Of a stretch of DNA of 64,000 bases, positions 1-7,710 are shown one piece after another; the first letter of the stretch is position 1; each line of letters opens with the position of its first letter. The translations under genes were made by a program, and so were the position numbers. The DNA lies in the NCBI RefSeq assembly GCF_041435495.1, contig NZ_CP108644.1, positions 1,736,001 through 1,800,000 of the forward strand. The letters are read 5' to 3'. Below the pieces are notes generated by a model that ran no database searches, was not told the DNA's origin, and worked only from the letters and a program-made list of their open reading frames with translations. The stretch comes from Streptomyces sp. NBC_01116 (GTDB lineage Bacteria; Actinomycetota; Actinomycetes; Streptomycetales; Streptomycetaceae).

Positions 1-57
1 ATACCCGGCGAACCCGAGCGCCATGCCGGCCAACAGACCGGCGACAGCCATGCTCAT
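1..57 (-). CDS. Small membrane protein of the Asp23 locus, N-terminal fragment (DUF2273-like)
   Basis: Only the first 19 codons are inside the window; the rest continues past position 1. The start ATG lies at 57 with a clean GAGGAGA ribosome binding site 7-8 bases upstream. The visible residues (MSMAVAGLLAGMALGFAGY) are hydrophobic and glycine-rich, as in the small integral membrane proteins that follow Asp23/Gls24 genes in Streptomyces. It sits 44 bp downstream of the Asp23 gene on the same strand, so the two are probably co-transcribed. Family assignment is inferred mainly from context. Confidence 0.6.
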   Translation of the reverse strand, partial: MSMAVAGLLAGMALGFAGY

Positions 58-101
58 CGTGTTTCTCTCCTCAACTGGCGTACGACGGAGATACGGAAGG
101 C

Positions 102-578
102 TCACTGAAGACGCTGATCGTCGTTGCCGTCGTCATCGTCGTCCTCGTCGGGCAACTTGACGTCGCTCACCGCGATGTTGACCTCGACGACCTCAAGGCC
201 GGTCATACGCTCCACCGCCGCGATGACGTTCTCGCGCACGTCGCGGGCCACGTCGGAGATCGCCACGCCGTAGTCGACGACGATCTCCAGGTCGAGGGCG
301 GTCTGCGACTCGCCGACCTCGGCCTTGACTCCGCGGGTGACGGACTTGCCGCCGCCGGGGACCCGGTCGCGGACCGCGCCGAACGTCCTCGACAGGCCAC
401 TGCCCATCGCGTGGACGCCGACCACATCGCGTGCCGCCATCCCGGCGATCTTCTCGACGACGCCGTCGGCGATCGTGGTACGGCCCCGGGTACCGGGGTC
501 ACCGCCGCCACGCTTGCTCAGCGGGGTCCTGCCACCGGACCCGCTGTCGGGGTTGCTGCGCTGGGAGCTCTCAGTCAT
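102..578 (-). CDS. Asp23/Gls24 family envelope stress response protein
   Basis: A 158-residue protein. The Asp23 domain is clear: an IADGVVEKIAGMAARDVVGV block near residues 35-55, then LDLEIVVDYGVAISDVARDV and a GLEVVEVNIAVSDV strand near 110-145. The tail is strongly acidic (PDEDDDDDGNDD). Family members are cytosolic or membrane-tethered proteins tied to cell-envelope stress. The ATG at 578 is chosen over upstream in-frame codons because a GAAGGGAAG site precedes it and the domain begins soon after; a longer reading would add a basic, low-complexity stretch. It is followed on the same strand by the small membrane protein at 57 and faces a divergent gene starting at 672. Confidence 0.85.
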   Translation of the reverse strand: MTESSQRSNPDSGSGGRTPLSKRGGGDPGTRGRTTIADGVVEKIAGMAARDVVGVHAMGSGLSRTFGAVRDRVPGGGKSVTRGVKAEVGESQTALDLEIVVDYGVAISDVARDVRENVIAAVERMTGLEVVEVNIAVSDVKLPDEDDDDDGNDDQRLQ

Positions 579-671
579 CGCCGGTCTTCCCTTCGGGACT
601 GGTTTGGACTTCCTTGCCCACGTTAAGTGCGCTTTCCCCATCCCGCGCCGTGGATACGGCAGTCTGGGGTG

Positions 672-1421
672 ATGACGACGGCACGGGGCCCGCAGAGGGT
701 CGACGGATGGACCGCTTCGGTACGGCAACGGCTGGGTCTGGGCAGGCTGCTGCCGCTGGGCGGTCCGGGGGACGGCGCGTGGATCGCGGAGACGGCCGCC
801 GCGTCGGTGCTGTGCGGGGCGGCCGCTCTTCCCGGGACGGTGCTGGGGAAGCTGCGGATCGGCCCGACGGAGAAGGCCCTTGAGGCGGCTGTGGCCGGGG
901 GCGGCCCCGACGGCGTGTCACGGAACCCGGCGGACCCGGCGCCGCCCCCGGCTCCGCCGAGCGCGCTGCCGTCGGGGCCGCTGCGGATCGAGGCGGAGTT
1001 CTCCACCACCCCGGACCGGCCGCTGCCCGACACCGCGGCGGCCCTGCGCGCGGCGCTGCTGACGGCGGCCGCCGCCCGGCTGGGTCTGGAGATCGCCGAG
1101 GTGGACCTGACGGTCACGGCATTGCTGGAGGCCGGTGCGACCGATCAGGTGACGGCCGGGGAGACGGCGCCGCCGGCCCCGGGCGCGAAGCCCGAGGGAC
1201 CGGTGGCGACGGCTGCCGCCGGGGTGCCGGGGGTCGTCTCGCTGACCCGGGTCCTGGGCGGCCCGGTGTACACCGCCCACGACCATGTGCGGGTCGAGGT
1301 GGCGACGGCCGGGGACCACCGGGCGCTGGATGTCGCGCGGTCGGTGCGCACGGCGGTGGCGGCGGCCGCGGAGGACCGGCTGCCGGTGTCGGTGCTGGTC
1401 ACGGAGGTGGTCAGTCGGTGA
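672..1421 (+). CDS. Asp23-related protein with two degenerate repeats (annotated in relatives as nucleopolyhedrovirus P10 family)
   Basis: A 249-residue protein divergent from the Asp23 gene. As I recall, Streptomyces orthologues carry the uninformative name nucleopolyhedrovirus P10 family protein. Reading it against the Asp23 protein shows two diverged Asp23-like units. Unit 1 has WIAETAAASVLCGAAALPG and then LRIEAEFSTTPDRPLPDTAA leading to LGLEIAEVDLTVTAL. Unit 2 has VATAAAGVPGVVSLTRVLGG and then ALDVARSVRTAVAAAAEDRL and PVSVLVTEVV. An Ala/Pro/Gly linker separates them. The ATG at 672 is preferred over a longer reading beginning at 627, which would run into the divergent promoter. Its end overlaps the convergent enoyl-CoA hydratase gene by 11 bp. 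Function is unknown; a role with the Asp23 envelope system is inferred. Confidence 0.65.
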   Translation: MTTARGPQRVDGWTASVRQRLGLGRLLPLGGPGDGAWIAETAAASVLCGAAALPGTVLGKLRIGPTEKALEAAVAGGGPDGVSRNPADPAPPPAPPSALPSGPLRIEAEFSTTPDRPLPDTAAALRAALLTAAAARLGLEIAEVDLTVTALLEAGATDQVTAGETAPPAPGAKPEGPVATAAAGVPGVVSLTRVLGGPVYTAHDHVRVEVATAGDHRALDVARSVRTAVAAAAEDRLPVSVLVTEVVSR

Positions 1422-2202
1422 TGCCCGCCAGGTCGCGGAGCCGGCGGCCCTGGGCGGCCCGCTCGGCGACGCGCTGCTGCTCGTAGTCGCGCGAGAGCGC
1501 GCCGGCCAGGAGGGCCTTCGTCTCGACGACGGCGTCGCGGGGCGCCGCCACCAGGGCCCCCGCCAGGTCGCGGGCCGCCGCGTCGAGCTGGTCGGCGGGG
1601 ACCACCAGGTTGGCGAGGCCGGTGCGCTCTGCCTCCTCGGCGTGCACGAAGCGGCCGGTGGCGCAGATTTCGAGCGCGCGGGCATACCCCACGAGGCCCA
1701 CCAGGGGATGGGTGCCCGTGAGGTCGGGAACGAGGCCGAGGCTGGTCTCGCGCATGGCGAACTGCACGTCCTCGGCGACGATCCGCAGATCGCAGGCGAG
1801 GGCGAGCTGGAAGCCGGCGCCGATGGCGTGGCCCTGGACCGCGGCGATCGACACGAGGTCGTTGCGGCGCCACCAGGTGAACGCCTCCTGGTACTCGGCG
1901 ATGGTCGCGTCGAGCTCGGCCTCCGGGCCGCGCGCCATGTCGAGGAACGACGGCTCGCCGTCGAAGCCCTCGGGAGTGAAGGCCTGCCGGTCGAGGCCCG
2001 CGGAGAAGGACATGCCCTCGCCGCGGAGCACCACGACCCGGACCGTGCCGGGCAGCGCCCGTCCGGCCTCGGTCAACGCCCGCCACAGAGCGGGAGACTG
2101 AGCGTTGCGCTTGGCCGGGTTGGTGAGCGTCACCGTGGCGACGGCGTCGTCGACGGTGAGCCGTACGCCGTCCTTGTCCAGCACAGTGTCGAGCGAGGTC
2201 AT
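1411..2202 (-). CDS. Enoyl-CoA hydratase/isomerase family protein
   Basis: A 263-residue crotonase-fold protein, typical length for the family. Visible landmarks are the N-terminal strand AVATVTLTNPAKRNA, the first oxyanion-hole segment GEGMSFSAGLD near residue 63, and the second near 110-125 in IAAVQGHAIGAGFQLALACD. This is the usual crotonase IxGxAxGxGxxLAxxCD pattern. Downstream, FAMRETSLGLVPDLTGTH is the usual E-x-x-LG-x-x-P region, but with Asp where many hydratases have the second catalytic Glu; the exact reaction (hydratase, isomerase or hydrolase) is therefore open. ATG at 2202. It lies alone on the minus strand, with the hairpin at 2258-2291 just upstream. Confidence 0.85.
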   Translation of the reverse strand: MTSLDTVLDKDGVRLTVDDAVATVTLTNPAKRNAQSPALWRALTEAGRALPGTVRVVVLRGEGMSFSAGLDRQAFTPEGFDGEPSFLDMARGPEAELDATIAEYQEAFTWWRRNDLVSIAAVQGHAIGAGFQLALACDLRIVAEDVQFAMRETSLGLVPDLTGTHPLVGLVGYARALEICATGRFVHAEEAERTGLANLVVPADQLDAAARDLAGALVAAPRDAVVETKALLAGALSRDYEQQRVAERAAQGRRLRDLAGITD

Positions 2203-2257
2203 GGGGCGCCTCCGGATGGGGTGCAGTCAGCACTCGGTATGAAGTGACTGAACAGTA

Positions 2258-2291
2258 ACCACCCGGGCGACCTTGCGGTCAGCCGGGTGGT
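2258..2291. terminator. Hairpin terminator between the HTH gene and the enoyl-CoA hydratase gene
   Basis: Arms ACCACCCGG (2258-2266) and CCGGGTGGT (2283-2291) pair perfectly and enclose a second stem GACC/GGTC around TTGC. There is no U-tract, as is common in Streptomyces. It lies 56 bp past the stop of the minus-strand HTH gene (2347) and probably ends that transcript. Confidence 0.7.
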
Positions 2292-2346
2292 CACCCCGAA
2301 TTCCGTTGAGCCCGCATGACGCCGAGGACGCCGGAACTCAAGGGCC

Positions 2347-2568
2347 TCAGGCCGAAGCGGCCTTCTTGCCCCGTGTCGCGCCGCCGCGTCCTCGCAGCGT
2401 CACTCCGGACTCACTGAGCATCCGGTGGACGAACCCGTAGGAGCGGCCGGTTTCCTCGGCCAGCGCCCGAATGCTCGCACCGGAGTCGTACTTCTTCTTC
2501 AGGTCTGCCGCGAGCTTGTCACGCGCGGCGCCGGTTACCCGGCTGCCCTTCTTCAGAGTCTCGGCCAC
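2347..2568 (-). CDS. Small helix-turn-helix protein, 73 residues
   Basis: A basic 73-residue protein. The HTH is KKYDSGASIRALAEETGRSY followed by GFVHRMLSESGV, a resolvase/Xre-like helix-turn-helix, with a basic tail rich in R, G and K. The GTG start at 2568 is chosen because AGGAGG lies 5 bases upstream; a longer reading frame to 2796 is open but has no domain signal and weak coding character. Such small HTH proteins are, as I recall, very conserved in Streptomyces, but I know of no defined regulon. Transcription probably stops at the hairpin at 2258-2291. Confidence 0.8.
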   Translation of the reverse strand: MAETLKKGSRVTGAARDKLAADLKKKYDSGASIRALAEETGRSYGFVHRMLSESGVTLRGRGGATRGKKAASA

Positions 2569-2888
2569 CCGTGCCTCCTCATGCGAAGTGCGCTCTGGAC
2601 TCTCATGATCACCCCTCCCGCGCTTCCTGGCCACCCATTCGGCAAGGTCGGTGCGAGCGGTTTCCCGGACGAGAAGCACGCCGACACGAGCGGAATCCGC
2701 GATTCCCCAGGGCGTGCGGGGGCGCACGGCCCGGACCGGCAGGAGAACAGCCAGGTCAGGGCCGTACGGGGACGGGTGGCCGGAAATGGGGCGCACGACG
2801 GGTGAGCGCCGGGCGCACCACCGGAGTACGAGACGTCCTCACGCAGATGATGGATCACGCGTAGGCCGAATGATCTATCCCCGGTGGA
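2569..2888. other. Gene-free stretch upstream of the HTH gene
   Basis: About 320 bp between the HTH start and the ABC-F stop. Open frames exist on both strands but none has a ribosome binding site, domain or convincing codon bias. I see no strong hairpin. It presumably holds the HTH promoter and the 3-prime end of the ABC-F transcript. Confidence 0.4.
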
Positions 2889-4487
2889 TCAGGCGAGGGC
2901 GACGAGGTCGCGGTAGTCCGCTCCCCAGAGGTCCTCGACGCCGTCCGGAAGCAGGATGATCCGTTCCGGCTGGAGCGCCTCGACGGCGCCCTCGTCGTGG
3001 GTGACGAGGACGACCGCGCCCTTGTAGGTGCGCAGCGCGCCGAGGATCTCCTCGCGGCTGGCGGGGTCGAGGTTGTTCGTCGGCTCGTCGAGCAGGAGCA
3101 CGTTGGCGGAGGAGACGACCAGGGTCGCGAGGGCGAGCCGGGTCTTCTCGCCGCCGGAGAGCACGCCCGCGGGCTTGTCGACGTCGTCGCCGGAGAAGAG
3201 GAAGGAGCCGAGCGTCTTGCGGACGGCCACGAGGTCGAGGTCGGGTGCGGCGGAGCGCATGTTCTCCAGGACCGTGCGCTCCGGGTCGAGGGTCTCGTGC
3301 TCCTGGGCGTAGTACCCGAGCTTGAGGCCGTGCCCCTCGATGACCTCGCCGGTGTCGGGCTTCTCGGCACCGCCGAGCAGGCGGAGCAGCGTGGTCTTGC
3401 CGGCGCCGTTGAGGCCGAGGATGACGACGCGGGAGCCCTTGTCGATGGCGAGGTCGACGTCGGTGAAGATCTCCAGCGAGCCGTACGACTTGGAGAGGCC
3501 CTCCGCCATCAGCGGGGTCTTGCCGCAGGGCGAGGGGTCGGGGAAGCGCAGCTTGGCGACCTTGTCGGAGACCCGCACGGCCTCCAGGCCGGAGAGCAGC
3601 CGGTCGGCGCGCTTGGCCATGTTCTGGGCGGCGACGGTCTTGGTGGCCTTGGCGCGCATCTTGTCGGCCTGCGCGTTGAGGGTCGCGGCCTTCTTCTCGG
3701 CGTTCTGGCGCTCGCGCTTGCGGCGCTTCTCGTCGGCCTCGCGCTGCTGCTGGTAGAGCTTCCAGCCCATGTTGTAGACGTCGATCTGGGAGCGGTTGGC
3801 GTCGAGGTAGAACACCTTGTTGACGACCGTCTCGACCAGGTCGACGTCGTGGGAGATCACGACGAAGCCGCCGCGGTAGGACTTGAGGTAGTCGCGCAGC
3901 CAGACGATGGAGTCGGCGTCGAGGTGGTTGGTCGGCTCGTCCAGGAGCAGGGTGTCGGCGTCCGAGAAGAGGATCCGGGCCAGCTCGACGCGGCGGCGCT
4001 GACCGCCGGAGAGCGTGTGCAGCGGCTGGCCGAGGACCCGGTCGGGCAGGCTGAGCGCGGCGGCGATGGTGGCGGCCTCGGCCTCGGCGGCGTATCCGCC
4101 CTTGGTGAGGAACTCCGTCTCCAGGCGCTCGTACTTCTTCATCGCCTTCTCGCGGGTGGCGCCCTGCCCGTTCGCCATCCGGTCCTCGTTCTCGCGCATC
4201 TTGCGCAGGATCGTGTCGAGGCCGCGGGCGGAGAGGATGCGGTCGCGGGCGAGGATGTCGAGGTCGCCGGTGCGCGGGTCCTGCGGGAGGTAGCCGACCT
4301 CGCCGGACCGGGTGATGGTGCCCCCGGCGGGGGTGCCCTCGCCGGCGAGGCACTTGGTGAGGGTGGTCTTGCCCGCTCCGTTGCGGCCGACGAGGCCGAT
4401 GCGGTCGCCCTTGGCGATACGGAAGGAAGCGGACTCGATGAGGATGCGGGCGCCGGCGCGCAGCTCGATGCCGGAAGCGGTGATCAC
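2889..4487 (-). CDS. ABC-F family ribosome-associated ATPase
   Basis: A 532-residue soluble protein with two ABC ATPase domains and no membrane segment. Domain 1: Walker A GRNGAGKTT near residue 35, signature LSGGQRRRVELAR, Walker B LLLDEPTNHLD. A charged linker (about residues 240-300) is rich in K, R, E and A, e.g. KRRKRERQNAEKKAATLNAQ. Domain 2: Walker A GLNGAGKTTLLRLLGG, signature LSGGEKTRLALA, Walker B LLLDEPTNNLD. This is the ABC-F layout; members act on ribosomes as translation factors or, in some cases, ribosome-protection resistance proteins. Nothing nearby suggests antibiotic resistance, so a housekeeping role is inferred. ATG at 4487, divergent from the metallopeptidase gene at 4691. 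Confidence 0.9.
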   Translation of the reverse strand: MITASGIELRAGARILIESASFRIAKGDRIGLVGRNGAGKTTLTKCLAGEGTPAGGTITRSGEVGYLPQDPRTGDLDILARDRILSARGLDTILRKMRENEDRMANGQGATREKAMKKYERLETEFLTKGGYAAEAEAATIAAALSLPDRVLGQPLHTLSGGQRRRVELARILFSDADTLLLDEPTNHLDADSIVWLRDYLKSYRGGFVVISHDVDLVETVVNKVFYLDANRSQIDVYNMGWKLYQQQREADEKRRKRERQNAEKKAATLNAQADKMRAKATKTVAAQNMAKRADRLLSGLEAVRVSDKVAKLRFPDPSPCGKTPLMAEGLSKSYGSLEIFTDVDLAIDKGSRVVILGLNGAGKTTLLRLLGGAEKPDTGEVIEGHGLKLGYYAQEHETLDPERTVLENMRSAAPDLDLVAVRKTLGSFLFSGDDVDKPAGVLSGGEKTRLALATLVVSSANVLLLDEPTNNLDPASREEILGALRTYKGAVVLVTHDEGAVEALQPERIILLPDGVEDLWGADYRDLVALA

Positions 4488-4690
4488 GGAAAAACTCCAG
4501 GGCAGTATGGACGGCGGAGGGACGAGGGCGGAGGTCTCTCGACGCCGCTAATGCACAAGGAGGAAGGCCATACGGCCCATTCTACTGGCGGTACGCAACT
4601 TCTTTTCCGCGTGCCGGCCGGGACGAACCGGCTGATACTCGGCGCAGGGCGGCACCCTGTCGCCCACCCGAGCCCGAGGGTGGTGCGGCC

Positions 4691-5581
4691 GTGCGGTTCG
4701 ACGACGACGCCGATCTGGACACCTCCGAGGTCCAGGACGTCCGCGGCAGCCGGATCCCGGGTGGGAAGGCCACCGTGGGCGGCGGCATCGCCGGCGTGCT
4801 CGCCCTGATCCTGGGCCTGCTCCTCGGCGTCGGCCCCGACCAGCTGGGCCTCTCCTCCGGTGACCCGGACCCCGCGGCGACCTCGTCGTCGGCCCGGCGG
4901 GTGCAGGAGAGCTGCCTGAAGGGGCAGGACGCGAACAGCAGGGAGGACTGCCGGACGGTGGCGGTGGTCAACAGCGTGCAGGACTTCTGGCGTCAGGAGT
5001 TCGAGCGGCGCGACGCGGACTACGCGGCCGCCTCGACGGTCCTGTTCAACGAGCGGGTCGGCACCGCGTGCGGGTCCGCCACCTCGGCGGTCGGGCCGTT
5101 CTACTGCCCCGGCGACCGGAAGGTCTATCTGGACCTCGGGTTCTTCGACGACCTGCGCACGAAGTTCGGCTCCAGCGGCGGGCCGTTCGCCCAGGCGTAC
5201 GTCGTGGCGCACGAGTACGGCCACCACGTGCAGAACCAGCTGGGCACGCTGGCCCGGTCGCAGGACGGGCGGCAGGGCGAGAACAGCAACGCGGTGAAGG
5301 TGGAGCTGCAGGCCGACTGCTATGCCGGGGTGTGGGCGCACCACGCCACGACGACACCGGACGAGTCGACGGGCCGGCCGCTGATCACGGAGCTGACCCG
5401 GGCGGACGTCCGGGACGGCCTGGACGCGGCGGCGGCGGTCGGCGACGACCGGATCCAGGAGAGGTATCAGGGCCGGGTCACCCCGGAGTCGTGGACGCAC
5501 GGTTCGGCCGCGCAGCGGCAGCAGTGGATCTCCACCGGGTTCCGCACGGGCGACATGGCGCGGTGCGACACCTTCTCCTGA
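4691..5581 (+). CDS. YpfJ-type neutral zinc metallopeptidase
   Basis: A 296-residue membrane-anchored zinc peptidase of the YpfJ/KPN_02809 family. The N-terminus has an acidic RFDDDADLDTSEVQDVRG segment and a GG(K)ATVGGGIAGVLAL membrane stretch near residues 28-47. The zinc motif HEYGHH lies at about 174-179, and the downstream ELQADCYAGVWAH motif near 203-215 gives the third ligand. Cysteines at about 75, 87, 127 and 139 could form disulfides outside the membrane. GTG start at 4691. Physiological substrates of this family are not established. Confidence 0.88.
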   Translation: MRFDDDADLDTSEVQDVRGSRIPGGKATVGGGIAGVLALILGLLLGVGPDQLGLSSGDPDPAATSSSARRVQESCLKGQDANSREDCRTVAVVNSVQDFWRQEFERRDADYAAASTVLFNERVGTACGSATSAVGPFYCPGDRKVYLDLGFFDDLRTKFGSSGGPFAQAYVVAHEYGHHVQNQLGTLARSQDGRQGENSNAVKVELQADCYAGVWAHHATTTPDESTGRPLITELTRADVRDGLDAAAAVGDDRIQERYQGRVTPESWTHGSAAQRQQWISTGFRTGDMARCDTFS

Positions 5582-5743
5582 CCCGGACCTGCCCGGCCGA
5601 CCCGGATCCACCCGACTGCTCCGGACCCGCCCGACCTGCGGGAACGCCTCCCGGGAGGGCATTGTCGGTGCCCGGTGGAAGACTGAGACACAGATCACAT
5701 CAGGGTGATCCGGACAGGTGCGGCATCAGGAGAGGTGAGTGCG

Positions 5744-6154
5744 ATGGCAGGCGGGGCGAGCGGCGTTCCCACGGTCTACCCGACGATCCTGTACGACGAC
5801 GCGAAGGCCGCGATCAGGACGCTGACGCAGGGCTTCGGCTTCACCGAGGAGGCGGTCTACGAGGGGGAGAACGGCAGCGTGCTGCATGCCGAGCTGTCCT
5901 GCGGCAACGGCAGGGTGATGCTCGGCTCCAAGGGACGCGAGGGCCTGTTCGCGCAGGCGATGACGGGCGCGGGTCCGGCGGGGGTGTACGTGGTGGTGGA
6001 CGAGGTGGACGAGCACTGCGCCCGCGCCAAGGAGTTCGGCGTGGAGATCCTCATGGAGCCGACCGACCAGGACTACGGCTCCCGGGACTACATGGCGCGG
6101 GACGCCGAGGGCAACGTGTGGAGCTTCGGGACGTACGCCCCGGGGTCCGGCTGA
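5744..6154 (+). CDS. VOC superfamily (glyoxalase/bleomycin-resistance-like) protein
   Basis: A 136-residue single-domain VOC protein. The pattern VYPTILYDDAKAAIRTLTQG, LHAELSCGNGRVMLGSKG, GVYVVVDEVDEHCARAKEFG and SRDYMARDAEGNVWSFGTYA gives the two beta-alpha-beta-beta-beta units of the fold. It most resembles the PhnB/YkcA-like branch. Ligand and reaction cannot be told from sequence. The ATG at 5744 follows an AGGAGAGG site; an in-frame start at 5705 has none. It lies about 160 bp downstream of the metallopeptidase and is convergent with the next gene. Confidence 0.8.
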   Translation: MAGGASGVPTVYPTILYDDAKAAIRTLTQGFGFTEEAVYEGENGSVLHAELSCGNGRVMLGSKGREGLFAQAMTGAGPAGVYVVVDEVDEHCARAKEFGVEILMEPTDQDYGSRDYMARDAEGNVWSFGTYAPGSG

Positions 6155-6176
6155 GCGGACCCCGGCGGCGGACGGC

Positions 6177-7601
6177 TCAGGCTCCTCCGGTGTGCACCTG
6201 GAAGGCGGCCCGGCGGACCGCCTTGGCCAGGGCCGGGTCCGGGTGGGCCGCGGCCAGGGCGACCAGGACCTGGACGGTGCGCGGATGGCCGACGGCCCTG
6301 ACCTCGTCGAGCAGGGCGGGGACGGTGCCCTGGACGGCGGAGTCGAGGTGGCGGACCAGCAGCCCGGTCTCGCCGTGGTCGGCGACGGCCGCCGCGGTGT
6401 CGACCCAGAGCCAGGTGGCCTCCTCGCGGCTGAGGACCTCCTGGGCGTCGTCCGGGTCTTTGCCCTCGTACTCGGCGAGCCAGAGCAGCGCGTAGGGCCG
6501 CAGCGAGGGTTCGGTGAGGACGGCGCGGACCTCGGGTTCGGCGGGGGCGCCGACGACCCTCAGCGCCTCGAAGGCCAGTCCGCGCAGCAGCGCGTCCTCG
6601 CCCCGGGCGACGGCCAGCAGTTCGGCGACGGCGCTGCCGACGGTGCGGGCGGCGAGCCAGGCGCGGTACTCGGCGCGGGCCGGGCCGGGGGTGAGCCGGG
6701 CGCAGCCGAGGAGCATGTCGGCGGCGGACTGCTCGATGTTCCCGGCCGGGCTCTGGGCCGCGACGCAGATCTGTTCCAGCTTGACCCAGACCGCCCAGTT
6801 GCCGAGCGGGGTGAGGGTGGCGTGCCCCCGGCCGAGCGTCAGCGCACCGACGGCGGCGAGGCCCTCCAGGGCCCAGTCGAGCAGCAGGGCGTTGAGGTCG
6901 GCGCTCCGGGCCGGTCCGGCGCCGTTCTGGACCGCCACTGCCCGGGCGGGGGTCTCGGGCGGGTCGGCGGGCGCGGTTCTGCCGGGGCCCAGGGGCACTT
7001 CGCAGCGCTCCTCCTGGAGTTCGGCGACGCGCTGGCCGAGGAGGTCCAGCAGGGCGGGGACGGTGACCGGGCCCGCGGAGAGCTGGAGGAGGGAGAGCAC
7101 CTGGGGCACGGCCTCGACGGCTTCGGCGACGGCGCCCGCCTCGATGTCCGCGGGTGCGGCGTGGACGAGCGACCAGGCGTCGAAGAGCGCCACCCAGCCG
7201 CGCAGGACGGCGGAGTCGTCCCGGTCCCAGGCGCGCAGCCGCCAGCCGGGGCGGGCGGTGTCGCCGTGCAGTTCGATCAGTCCGGCCAGCCGGGCCCGGT
7301 CCCAGCCCGCGCGGACCTGCGCCGGGGAGAGTTCCAGAGCGGTGGCCGCCCGTTCGAGGGCGTGGGCCGCGAGCGGGGCGGCGGGGCCCGGCCCCGGCGC
7401 TCCGGCCGCCCAGCGGGCGATGCGTACGGCGTCGGCGAGTACCGCCCTGGCCTGGCGTGCCAGTTCCGTACGGGGCGGGGTGCCCTCGGGGGGCCGGGGA
7501 GCCGGCCTGGTACGCCGGGTCGTCACGGCCTTGCGGGCGGTGGCGAGGGGTCGCGGGCGGACAAGTCGCAGCCTGGAGTCGCGCGGAGTACGGGACGTCA
7601 C
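6177..7601 (-). CDS. Large uncharacterised Streptomyces protein, paralogue of the one at 56133-57620
   Basis: A protein of about 474 residues that I cannot assign to a named family. It is helical and alanine/leucine-rich. A middle winged-helix-like strand HATLTPLGNWAVW is followed by HEAT-like helical stretches (AEYRAWLAARTVGSAVAELL; LRGLAFEALRVVGAPAEPEV) and a tail VGHPRTVQVLVALAAAHPDP ending AKAVRRAAFQVHTGGA. The same order of elements occurs in the protein at 56133-57620 (KLTPLGLYGV; AEVKLWLAGHGAEG; VDHPATAEVLEAMGRLHSDK; KDARKAAFKARS). The GTG at 7601 is taken as start; a TTG at 7637 also fits. It is convergent with the VOC gene. Confidence 0.6.
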   Translation of the reverse strand: MTSRTPRDSRLRLVRPRPLATARKAVTTRRTRPAPRPPEGTPPRTELARQARAVLADAVRIARWAAGAPGPGPAAPLAAHALERAATALELSPAQVRAGWDRARLAGLIELHGDTARPGWRLRAWDRDDSAVLRGWVALFDAWSLVHAAPADIEAGAVAEAVEAVPQVLSLLQLSAGPVTVPALLDLLGQRVAELQEERCEVPLGPGRTAPADPPETPARAVAVQNGAGPARSADLNALLLDWALEGLAAVGALTLGRGHATLTPLGNWAVWVKLEQICVAAQSPAGNIEQSAADMLLGCARLTPGPARAEYRAWLAARTVGSAVAELLAVARGEDALLRGLAFEALRVVGAPAEPEVRAVLTEPSLRPYALLWLAEYEGKDPDDAQEVLSREEATWLWVDTAAAVADHGETGLLVRHLDSAVQGTVPALLDEVRAVGHPRTVQVLVALAAAHPDPALAKAVRRAAFQVHTGGA

Positions 7602-7710
7602 GGGAGCAGTCTTGCCCCTGACGGCCCGAAAGCCCAAACGGAAGGCGTTTCACCGGTACGGGAAAGGTTCCCCCGGTGCGGCGGCAAGCGGGAGAGTTCA
7701 CCCCATCGGC

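Noticed and set aside
2889..4487. ABC-F protein as an antibiotic resistance determinant
   Set aside because: The linker and neighbours give no sign of a resistance type, and there is no biosynthetic cluster beside it.
2997..4808. Long open frame on the plus strand opposite the ABC-F gene
   Set aside because: It is the low-information antisense shadow of a gene with complete ABC-F motifs, and lacks any domain.
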